A stretch of DNA of 13,596 nt. Origin: Candidatus Cloacimonas sp. SDB (lineage in GTDB: Bacteria > Cloacimonadota > Cloacimonadia > Cloacimonadales > TCS61). Positions 1 to 9,200 of this stretch are shown here, piece by piece; the first letter of the stretch is position 1, and the number at the start of each line of letters is the position of its first letter. Position numbers and translations under genes: made by a program. The notes under the pieces are model-generated. The model was given only the letters and a program-made list of their open reading frames with translations. It had not been told where the DNA came from and ran no database searches. The stretch is taken from assembly GCA_001412425.1 (NCBI GenBank), contig LKUH01000461.1, positions 1 through 13,596 on the forward strand. Direction: 5' to 3'.

Positions 1-2258
1 TCCAGAGGATCGTTGGTAAATAATTCAGGAGCTTCAAAAGAAGGAGTTGGCGTGTCAGCTCCCGTCAGTACTATTCCTTCCGGAGCTGTCCAATCATAAC
101 TTATAGGATCTTCGTCAGGATCATAAGACCCTGTACCATCCAGATAGACCATTTCACCTTCATAAACTGTCTGAGGATCTCCAGCATCTGCGATTGGCGG
201 ATTGTTGACCGGTTCTGCTTCTGTGGTAAAACTCCAGATCGGACAATCAGACGCATCACCGCGATAAGGTATATCTGTAGTAGGTATTATCTGCCAGTAA
301 TATAGAGTATTGTATTCCAAAGTTATGGGAGGATAAACTAAATAATTCCCTTCACTGATAAAATTTACTACCATCATTGTGGCTCCTGCCAACGATTCAT
401 CTTCTCCGATATAAACCAGGAAATTATTGGGCAAAGTGTGACCTGACATATGTGTGTAGGTCCAGCCTACCTGGGAATCAATTACTACATCAACTGCTCC
501 ATCTTCAGGAACTGGACTTTCAGCACAAACCGGATCAGGATTTACAGGCTCATCCACGGTAACAAAATCCCATTCTAGAGGTACACTATTACCCCGAGAA
601 TTGTCCTGAGCTGTTAAAGATATTTCTTTTTCAAGTAAAATTTTGTCACCACGGGCGGGTGGAGTATAATTTGCAATTACTTCTACGTGATAGCTGGTGG
701 AATATCCCAGCACATCTGTTCCAATTGCCAGAACAGTATCACCAATTACATCAACTTGATCGTAATCAATAATGGGTACTCCACCGGTAGAAAGAGTTAC
801 AATATATTTTGTGGGTGTAACACCTCCAGCCGGAGCAGTCCAGGAGAGTTGTGGATAATCTATCGGAATCTCAGGTCCTTGCGGCAGACCATCCGTAGGA
901 GAATCAGGATTCAATTCAGCAGCAACGAAATCAAAGTTGATATAATTCTCTGTAATATCAGCGTCATAGAATTGAGTCGGTGTAAAGCTATAACCTCCTT
1001 TTACCGGTACTATGGTTACTTCCGCATTTTCTTCTGCAGTAAAACTGTAAGCACCGTCACCTGCTGTTACTACAGAAACGGGATCTGTGTTAGTTCCGTT
1101 TAATGTTACACCTGCTAAAGGACCCCGATCATCCGTCGTAACTATCCCGCTGATAGTATATTCTACAACTGGTTCTATTTCTGTAGTAAAACTCCAGTCC
1201 AGAGGATCACTGTTACCGCGTGTATACTCAGTTCTGGCTTCATTACCAGATCTTGCTGGTGCTGTATAGTTTGCTACTACTCGCACAAAATATTCAGTTT
1301 CATAGTTTAGAGGATCAGGAATGGCATAAAAAAGATCTGTTGCTTCTTCTCCAGCAATAATTGGGTCAGAATAATCGGAATTTTCTGAAAATGTTACAAA
1401 ATATTTGGTTGGAGTAACTCCGCCCACCGGCGCACTCCAGGAAACCTGACCTACGTCAACTGCCACGTCTATTCCGGTAGGAAGACCGGATCCCGGCATG
1501 TTCGGATCCCATTCAGTTGCGATAAAATCAAAATTGAGGTGATCCGCTGTAATATCAGCGTCATAGAACTGAGTCGGTGTAAAGCTATAACCTTCTTTTA
1601 CCGGTACTATGGTTACTTCCGCATTTTCTTCGGCAGTAAAACTGTAAGCACCGTCTCCTGCTGTTACTACCAATGCCGGATCTGTATTAGTACCGTTCAG
1701 GGTTACACCTGCTAAAGGACCCCGATCATCAGTCGTCACTGTGCCGCTTATAGTATAAATTGTAGGACCACCTATTTGTGCCCAATCATCCCACTCGTCA
1801 ACTTCAGTTTGTGTAATACTAGCTGGTGATGTAAAAATTTCACTATTTTTGTAATGTGTTGCTGTAGCGGAAGAAGTAGAGTTATAAATCCTCAAATACA
1901 TTTGGTCACCATTAATATTTGCACAAGGTTCTGTGCCTCCTCCAGTCTGAATCCATACAAAATAATCTGTTAAAAAATAACCATCATATCCAATCATTAT
2001 TTGAGCTGTATCATAAGGATTGTTTAAAGGGTTAACAGGATCGTCTCCATGAGGATCGTTATCATAATCAGGTTCAGAACCAACCATTAGACACATTTCA
2101 ATCAAATAGCCTCCTGGAATAGGTGTAGAGCCATCAGGCAAATATAAAGGTACAGTAAAATTACCTCCATCCGTGTATTGAAATTGCTGTGAAACATCCT
2201 GTGCGTGCAGTATTAAAAAAGTGATTGATAATAACGCTATTAATAATACCTTTTTCAT
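1..2258 (-). CDS. Exported multidomain Fn3/PKD-type surface protein, 3' end outside the window
   Basis: The frame is open for 752 codons from ATG at 2258 to the left edge, so the C-terminus is missing. It starts MKKVLLIALLSITFLILHAQ, a signal peptide with likely cleavage near HA-Q (residues 19-20), preceded by GGGAGG six bases upstream. Residues 20-165 form an acidic beta-rich region I do not recognise. Residues 167-365 and 366-565 are two units of carboxypeptidase-regulatory-like domain (YTISGxVTTDDRGPLAGVTL) plus Fn3-like domain, exactly 199 codons apart. Residues about 570-683 are another Fn3-like domain (ending WSFTTE), and 685 onward looks like a PKD/K319L-type domain (PPIADAGDP, GTGSYDPDEDPISYDW). 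Such proteins are usually non-enzymatic extracellular adhesins. A T9SS sorting domain would be expected beyond the window but is not seen. The gene overlaps its upstream neighbour by 4 nt, so it is probably translationally coupled to it. Confidence 0.9.
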   Translation of the reverse strand, partial: MKKVLLIALLSITFLILHAQDVSQQFQYTDGGNFTVPLYLPDGSTPIPGGYLIEMCLMVGSEPDYDNDPHGDDPVNPLNNPYDTAQIMIGYDGYFLTDYFVWIQTGGGTEPCANINGDQMYLRIYNSTSSATATHYKNSEIFTSPASITQTEVDEWDDWAQIGGPTIYTISGTVTTDDRGPLAGVTLNGTNTDPALVVTAGDGAYSFTAEENAEVTIVPVKEGYSFTPTQFYDADITADHLNFDFIATEWDPNMPGSGLPTGIDVAVDVGQVSWSAPVGGVTPTKYFVTFSENSDYSDPIIAGEEATDLFYAIPDPLNYETEYFVRVVANYTAPARSGNEARTEYTRGNSDPLDWSFTTEIEPVVEYTISGIVTTDDRGPLAGVTLNGTNTDPVSVVTAGDGAYSFTAEENAEVTIVPVKGGYSFTPTQFYDADITENYINFDFVAAELNPDSPTDGLPQGPEIPIDYPQLSWTAPAGGVTPTKYIVTLSTGGVPIIDYDQVDVIGDTVLAIGTDVLGYSTSYHVEVIANYTPPARGDKILLEKEISLTAQDNSRGNSVPLEWDFVTVDEPVNPDPVCAESPVPEDGAVDVVIDSQVGWTYTHMSGHTLPNNFLVYIGEDESLAGATMMVVNFISEGNYLVYPPITLEYNTLYYWQIIPTTDIPYRGDASDCPIWSFTTEAEPVNNPPIADAGDPQTVYEGEMVYLDGTGSYDPDEDPISYDWTAPEGIVLTGADTPTPSFEAPELFTNDPL
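950..1160 (-). repeat. Internal duplication, copy 2 (distal half of partial gene)
   Basis: This 211-bp stretch matches 1547-1757 at a constant offset of 597 bp (199 codons). By hand I count about 19 mismatches over the last 197 positions, only four of them in the first 100. It encodes the carboxypeptidase-regulatory-like domain of the second 199-residue unit. Confidence 0.9.
1547..1757 (-). repeat. Internal duplication, copy 1 (proximal half of partial gene)
   Basis: Partner of 950-1160. It encodes the first carboxypeptidase-regulatory-like domain (residues about 167-237). The Fn3-like domain that follows is clearly more diverged from its counterpart than this stretch is. Confidence 0.9.
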
Positions 2259-2989
2259 TTTAAGCCTCCCTGCCCTGCATTTTCCGTCATTTCTACTTTC
2301 GAGACATTTTCTGACCTCGATGTTGGATTGTAATTCCATGTAAAAGCAGAATGACCAGTTTTTACTTGAATATAATATACTTTAGCAGGTTCAATATCCG
2401 TAAGTGTTCCATTCCAGGAAGAAGTATCTGTATTATAATAAGCATAGCCTCCTCCCAGTTCGATAATTTGATCTGATGAAAAAGGACTCCCACCGGTAAA
2501 TCCACTAGCAATAAGATCAAGATCTTCAATAGCTATAACTCCTGCTTCCCTGATACCCAATATAGTATATCCTATATCACAATAAATGGACTGTGATTCC
2601 CTAAGAACAGTACCAGCCAAATAAACATCCGCTTCAGAATGCCCGGATTGAATTTTAAAATAATAAGCTTTATTATCAGTAAAGTTTTCTAGAATACCAG
2701 ACCATTGTTCAGTACTTGAATTATAATAAGCAAATGCCCCCCCTACTTCATAGACTTGATCACCTGTAAATGCATCTCCACCTGTTAATTGGTTTCCAAT
2801 AATATCATCCAAGTCAAGAGTCTCGGTGTAAGTAACATCAAAAAAAGTAAAAGGCAGTGAAAAAGGTGTATACCCAGAAATTGCTTCTACCTTCACATAC
2901 CCCACTGTTTCACTTGGTTCTGATTCCAAAGCAAAAAGGGGAATGGAAAATAGTAAAAAGATTAAAACTATACTCATGGAAAATTTCAT
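2255..2989 (-). CDS. Exported two-repeat protein of unknown function, 244 aa
   Basis: Not assignable to a family I know. Residues 1-20 (MKFSMSIVLIFLLFSIPLFA) are a clear signal peptide, probably cut before LESEPSE. The mature part is an internal duplication: residues about 28-125 and 135-225 share the pattern TGG-x2-F-x2-DQ-x2-E-x-GG-x2-AYYN-x5-W-x-G-x-L, then K-x-YY and GHS. The aromatic spacing suggests a small beta domain, possibly a ligand-binding or assembly module. There is no cysteine pair, lipobox, membrane segment after the signal, or T9SS sorting domain, so the product should be periplasmic or released. The start is supported by AGGAGGAG at 2992-2999. It is the first gene of a unit with the downstream surface protein (4-nt ATGA overlap), hinting that it serves that protein, but no function can be named. 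Confidence 0.88.
   Translation of the reverse strand: MKFSMSIVLIFLLFSIPLFALESEPSETVGYVKVEAISGYTPFSLPFTFFDVTYTETLDLDDIIGNQLTGGDAFTGDQVYEVGGAFAYYNSSTEQWSGILENFTDNKAYYFKIQSGHSEADVYLAGTVLRESQSIYCDIGYTILGIREAGVIAIEDLDLIASGFTGGSPFSSDQIIELGGGYAYYNTDTSSWNGTLTDIEPAKVYYIQVKTGHSAFTWNYNPTSRSENVSKVEMTENAGQGGLK
2265..2270 (-). promoter_or_regulatory. Ribosome binding site of the partial surface-protein gene
   Basis: Minus-strand GGGAGG lies six bases before the ATG at 2258. It sits inside the last codons of the upstream gene, which fits coupled translation across the ATGA overlap. Confidence 0.75.
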
Positions 2990-2991
2990 AA

Positions 2992-2999
2992 CTCCTCCT
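2992..2999 (-). promoter_or_regulatory. Ribosome binding site of the 244-aa gene
   Basis: Minus-strand AGGAGGAG ends two bases before the ATG; its AGGAGG core is five bases away. It is a strong Shine-Dalgarno that fixes the start at 2989. Confidence 0.8.
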
Positions 3000-3042
3000 A
3001 AATTTTATAATATGTTATCAGTTCGTTTGCCTAAATATATAC

Positions 3043-3074
3043 TTCAAATCTTAACCCTTTAAAAATAATGTCAA
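3043..3074 (-). promoter_or_regulatory. Candidate promoter of the 244-aa / surface-protein unit
   Basis: On the minus strand TTGACA (3069-3074) is followed after 15 bases by TAAGATTTGAA (3043-3053). The distance from TTG to TA is 18 bases and the distal box resembles the Bacteroidetes -7 element TAnnTTTG, with one extra base or with AA in place of TA. Nearly the same arrangement precedes the giant gene, which raises confidence. The implied leader is about 50 nt. It lies just downstream of the terminator at 3165-3206, where a new promoter would be needed. Confidence 0.45.
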
Positions 3075-3164
3075 ATAAAAAAAATAATAATCAAAGACAT
3101 TTTAAATATCATAAATAATTCAGTCAATAAACAAACCTTCAAATGTTTTAACATCATTGATCAT

Positions 3165-3206
3165 AACAAAAAAAACAGGTCCCCGGGAAAATCCCGAGAA
3201 CCTGTT
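3165..3206 (-). terminator. Rho-independent terminator of the giant gene
   Basis: A 15-bp stem (3174-3188 with 3192-3206) with a short loop is followed on the minus strand by a run of eight U (3168-3175, overlapping the stem foot). The two non-Watson-Crick positions are G.U on the minus strand but A.C mismatches on the plus strand, so the structure favours minus-strand transcripts. It lies about 60 nt after the stop codon of the giant gene. Confidence 0.9.
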
Positions 3207-3265
3207 CATATTTATTTTGAGAAGCTTCCGAAAAACTTCCTGGCTGATTTTACCAGCAGATCAGT

Positions 3266-6200
3266 TTATTTCAGAAGGATCATCTTCTTCATGCTGTTGT
3301 AACTGCCGGCTGTGATCTTGTAGAAATATACACCGCTGGTAACCGCAGTTCCTGATTCATCCTTGCCGTCCCATTGCACTGAATGTTGACCCATTCCGTA
3401 AGTTCCTTCGGTAAGAGTTCTGATCATCTGACCCTTGATGTTATATATTGTAAGTTCAACCTCAGATCCTTCTGCCAGAGTGAAGAAGATATTGGTTTCA
3501 GGGTTGAATGGATTCGGATAATTACCAAGCAGTTCTGTATGAGCAGGTACAACATCATCGTCCTCTTCAATGTTACCTGATAGACCTCTTCCAACTCCAC
3601 CAGTCATTTCGTTATAATAGCTAAGAACATATGAAAGGTAATCAACTAATATATCATGTGTTCCATAACCAAAGAATGGTACTGTTGAAAATAGAGTGTT
3701 GCCATACATTATTGCATTTGCTCCTGGAGTACCATCTTCTAACTCTGAAGACATAAGATCAATCCCGACATGTTCCTGTAAATAATCCTGGTATAACCAT
3801 AGTCCATCATAATCTAGAATAGTCCAGAAATTAGCCAGGAATGATCCAGAATTACCAAATACTGGAATGTCAGCATTACCCGGCCAATAATCATGAATCA
3901 AATACCTGAGACCTAAGTAGTTGTACGCAAATGTTGTATCAGATAAAGCAAGTTCTGGCCCTTGTCTTAATTCTGGCTTGTTATCACGTGATAATACAAA
4001 TTTATCCCATAAATAATCTGCAGAGTTCAGGTATAACCAGCCTCCATTATCTACGAATGCTGCTAAATTTTCCTCATCGGTTACACTTAAGGTTGTATTT
4101 GAACTCCAGTTATAACCGGTGAACCACAGGATCATATCGTAATCCATTAAATATTCTGCTGTAAGACCTGAAGGATTGTTCCAGTAATAATAATAATCAT
4201 AGTCTATAATGCCACAATCATCCAATGCTTCTGGTACAGTCTGATAGAGATTAGATGTTGATAAATCCTGATCTACCACTAACAGATCAAAGTTAACATC
4301 ATTCATTGTAATCAACTCAAATGTTTGAGAACAAGATGCCCTTGTACCATTAGAAGCGACAATAGTAACACTTCCAATATCTGTATTAAGAATTGCTCCT
4401 GTAGAGATCAGAGATCCTGATTGGTTAATCACTAAAGCATCTGCATTGTAAATTACAGTATAATCCAGGTCGTAACCTTGCGGATCTGCAAAATAATTAT
4501 CTAGGTCATAACTAAATCCTTCATCAATATTGAGAAGTTGATCAGGCAACTCGTCAGTTGGATAGGGCGACATGTTTGTTATAAAGGTCACGGTTACAGA
4601 CTCTCCTTCCCGGGAAGGACTTTCCAGCATCAGAACACAATCCTGATTAGGATAAGCCCACTGATGTCCGATGGGATAGACATCCAGTGACCATAAAGTA
4701 CCATCGGTAAGTTCGACTTCATAATAAGGAATATCCCCCACCAGCTGGAAGCCGAGAGGAATTACATTATTTTCGTTATAAGTCTCTATATACTGAGATA
4801 AGTCAAATGTTTCACCGCTGAGATCTACATATAATTCCATACCATCGTATATTGTATTTCTGAAAGTAGGATAATCATAGATATTGTTTACAGTTACCAG
4901 GAAGCTGGTTGAAATCCAGACAATTGGATTATTATTATCTCTGGCTCGAACTGTGACAACAGTAATTCCATATTGGTCATCTATACTGTTAAGGCTGAGA
5001 TAATTATCTTCTATCACCGGATTGACAACACCAGCAGGTGTAGCCCAGGTCTGATAATGCAGCACTTCATCATCCACATCAGTGAACAATTCTGTGAGAT
5101 CAATAACTTCATAGGAACCGAAATCTTCATCCAGAACCACATCAGCTATTTCTCCCACAACCGGTAAATCATTTACAGGTGTTGCATAAACATCCACATA
5201 CTGACTTACCACCACTCTCTGTGCTATATCCCAGCAATCCACTCTAACTTGAGCTACTCCGTTCCAGTTCTCGATATTGCTTTCCAGCCAGAAAATATTC
5301 TCTTCGTCCAGTTCAGCTGTGATAACATCAACTTCATCAACCTCTGTAAGAACTTCCACAGCATAACTGAGCGGATCATTTTCCGGATCGGCAAAACACT
5401 GATCCAGATCTACAACCTCTGTTAAGGCAAAATCTTCCAGATATTCCAGGTTCGGAATCAGGAAAGTGATGTAAGGAGGTTCAGAAGCTGTGATAGTGAC
5501 AAGAATATCTTCCGAAACAACCCCATTCTCATTACCATCATCTAACGTAACAGTGATGTAATCCGAAACATCAGAGAGTCCGGAAGAATTGATCCTGAAC
5601 CTGTAATTGTAGCCTTCCAGTTTGGTTACGGTGACAAATCCTTCGGGAGAAGTAACGGTCATCACAGGGTTTGGATCATCAACATCGGACCAGTTACTAC
5701 TGAGATTGAGAATATAATTATCGTTAGAAGCCATCAGAATATCTTCCGGCAGATCAAATAATTCCGGCGGGTCGTTAATCGGTGTGATATCTATCTGAAT
5801 ATCCGCTATGGTAGATTTTGAAGCTCTGCCCACATAACTATCGTTATCTGTAGCTCTGACCCTCAGATTGGAAAGACCAAAAGCATCCTGTACTGATTCA
5901 ATGATCAGATTATTATCGACATCTATAAGAGCATTGATCTGGGAAGTGTTAAAGCTGACGATCTCATAGGTCATATTTGTGTTTTCAGGAGGATCAGCAT
6001 CGGTAAACATATCATCGAGATCACCGATCGTGTGAGTTCCAAAATCCTCGGGCTGATTGACATATACTGGACCTACATATACAGGAGCATCATTTACATA
6101 ATGCACATTAACGACCACATCATCAGAAGCAACATATCTGGCTGCTTCTTCTCCTCCGCCATCATCAACCGTGAAAGTAAAGGTTTCCGCACCAAAATAC

Positions 6201-9200
6201 TGCGGGTAAGCAGTTCCAAAAGTTACCTGTAGATTTACAATTGAGACAGTAACATCCTCATTACCTTCTACTGTTAAGGTAAGAACATCACCATCTATAT
6301 CATTAACATACTGATTGAAATTAACTACTAAAGTTCCACCTTCGTTAAAATCAAAACTATCAGGAAGATTTATGGTAGGTGCATCGTTAACCGGAAGGAC
6401 CTGAACATTCACTACATCCTCTACATAAGCAAAATACGTGTCTGTAGCTCTGAAAGTAAGAATCTGCGGTCCATTCCAATCAGCTTCCGGAACAAGCGTT
6501 ACTATTCCATCCACAATATCTACTGCCATGTGTGTATTCCCGCTGACACTGTAGGTAAGTTCATCGCTGTAAATAATATCAACATCGTCAAAGACAGTAT
6601 TAAGGTCTATTGAGCTATCTTCTGTATCTTCATCCATCGCAAAATCTGCGATAGGTGTAACAACTACAGGTGCATCGTTCACATATGTCACTTCTACCAG
6701 GAATTCATCCTGAACAGTGTCTCTTGATCGAGCTGAAAGGTTGGCAATTCCTGTATTTCTTTCCGTCACTCCATCATCAGCGGTCACAATTACAGTTTCG
6801 CTTCCGTTCCAGTCCGCTTCCGGAGTAATAGTCAGTACACCGCCAACCAGAGTTGCATCAAAGTGTGAATCAGTTTCCAATTGATAGTCAAAAGTCAGTA
6901 CATCACCATCAACATCAAAGAATACTTCGTTAAGATCAACCTGTGTGCTGGTATCTTCAGGAATGGATTTATCTGCAATGGGAGCTATCACGATTGGTGC
7001 ATCATTTACAGGTGTAATGGTGAGATAGAAAGATGATGTAACTGCAGCACGAGTATTGGCACCGCTTTTTGTATTCAAGCTTACATTTGTTTTTCCAACA
7101 TCAGCACCTCGAAGAATTTCTTCTGCTGTTAGTGTTATCAGAATCGGCGTTGTCGTAAATTCATTAAGTATGGAAGTAAGAACCAGATCGGTTCCCACAA
7201 TTTCTGCATCTACTTTGGATGGATCATCCACTGTAAGTGAAAACGCCAGATCACTATCCACATCTTCAAAGACGTTGGACAGATCAATAACATGAGGCGG
7301 TTCAAAATCTTCCGGTAATTCCAGATCTTCCAGAGGATTGATTACGACAGGAGGATCATTCACCGGTAATACTTTTGCCAGTATTTCACCCGTAGAACGG
7401 ACCGGAGCTGAAATAGTGTAGCCCAGTATTTCACCTGCTTCATCATAGAAATTCAAATCAGGATGGAACTCGATTATATTACCATCCAGAACGGTGGTAA
7501 TATGCTCGGAATCGGTCATTTCAATATTCAGCACTTCACCGCCGGTAGGAATATACTGAGACACATCCAGATAGTAAACCGTATCCTCGTTAAAGATAAT
7601 TTCTTCCGGTAAGAGGGCGGTATCGTCGAAGCCAGGATAGAATCCGACAGCTGATTCCGGACTGTAGTTCGGATACACCCAATCCTCATCATCAAATACT
7701 ACAGCATAATCTGCAGGATCAATTCCACCGTATAAGCCGGCACCCCAGAAAGAAGAAGCATAATTAAACCATAAAAAAGTATCAAAATGTTTCCATTGGA
7801 AATTAACCTGACCGGATGCATAAAGTACAATCTGCACTTCTAACAGACCCGGATAATAAAAAGTGACAACTGTTTTCTCTTCGTCAGAAGTAAAATAGGC
7901 TTCAGTATAAGTCCAAATAATGCCCTGCATATAGATTTCATTATCAGCTCTGGGATGTCCTTCAACAGCTATCGGAACACCCGGTTTTTTAATTTCCTGT
8001 TCAGGCTGATTCGCACTTACAGTATGTTCAATGTTCTTTGTGCGTGCTTCACTATCTGTATTCAGTAATAAGATCGGCCAGGCAGTAGCACCGTTATTAT
8101 AAATATTTAATGAGATAATATCCTGATCGAAGTACTTGAAGTTGTGCTCCAGCTCAACTGGGTCTACAGTATTTGGAACAAAATTCTCAGGTGCTATGTT
8201 ATCATACCAGTTATATTCCGGAACATCAGTTTCACGGGAACCGCTGCCAGCCAGTTCATTAAGTACTCTATATCCCGATTCAGGATCGGATAAATCATAA
8301 GGTTCAACCGTGTAGGCAGTTACGGGTATATTATATGTCCATGGTTCAGGATTAAGTAAATCTCTTGAATCACTTTCAATTCTAACATCATCAATGAAAA
8401 GATCCGGTCCCCATCCTGAGTAGGCATAGAATTGGATATAAAAATCTCCTCCCAGAAAACTACCGGGAATTGATATCGTCTCTTCGGTAAAACTACCTGG
8501 AACAGTATTACCAGCCCCGTCATTCGAATCGAAAGTACTTCCGGTTTCATACCAGACTTGAGTCCAGGAACTACCATCATTACTTATCAATACTGTTAAA
8601 GCATCATTTGGATAACTTGTATGATATTTATGAGACCATTTGAATACTAACTCTGCTGACGAGATTCCTGTAAGATCTACAGCTGGAGAAGTAAGATAAG
8701 CATCACTACCGTAAGACCAGCTCCAGAAGTTTGCTCTAGCTGAATAATTGCTGTCATATAGCATCTGAAGCCAGTTGTGGCTACCACCAGTCAGGTCCCA
8801 ACCGGGAGGAGGCCACACATTAAAATACTCACCCGGAGGTAAGGGCGGTTCATTGGTAGTAAATCCGATCGTACCTTCTTCAATATTATTGTCTGCTCCG
8901 GCAATATAGGATAAGTTTATCATTTCACTGCCTTCAAAAGGAATATCCAGTATCTCATTGGGAGTTACAACAAACTCTCGGGTAAGCATCTGGATATCGT
9001 AAAGATCGAGCGGAGCAACACCCTCGTTTGTTATCTCAATATCAATTCCACCAGTTGTACTTGCCGGAATGTATAAGTCTACATTTGAAGGAAGATCTCC
9101 AAGAATGGAGTAAGGTTCTATACCCGAACCAGTTAAAGGAACCGTTAGCCCGTTGCCAAAAGGCGGCAGGGTGAAGGGGTCGTTAGATACTATTGTTATG

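Noticed and set aside
377..1269. Plus-strand ORFs of 60-138 codons opposite the partial surface-protein gene
   Set aside because: They lie antisense to a continuous minus-strand frame with a signal peptide and recognisable domains, and their translations have no domain-like pattern.
1..2258. Diversity-generating retroelement or phase-variable locus explaining the internal duplication
   Set aside because: There is no reverse transcriptase, no adenine-biased substitution pattern between copies, and no recombinase in the window.
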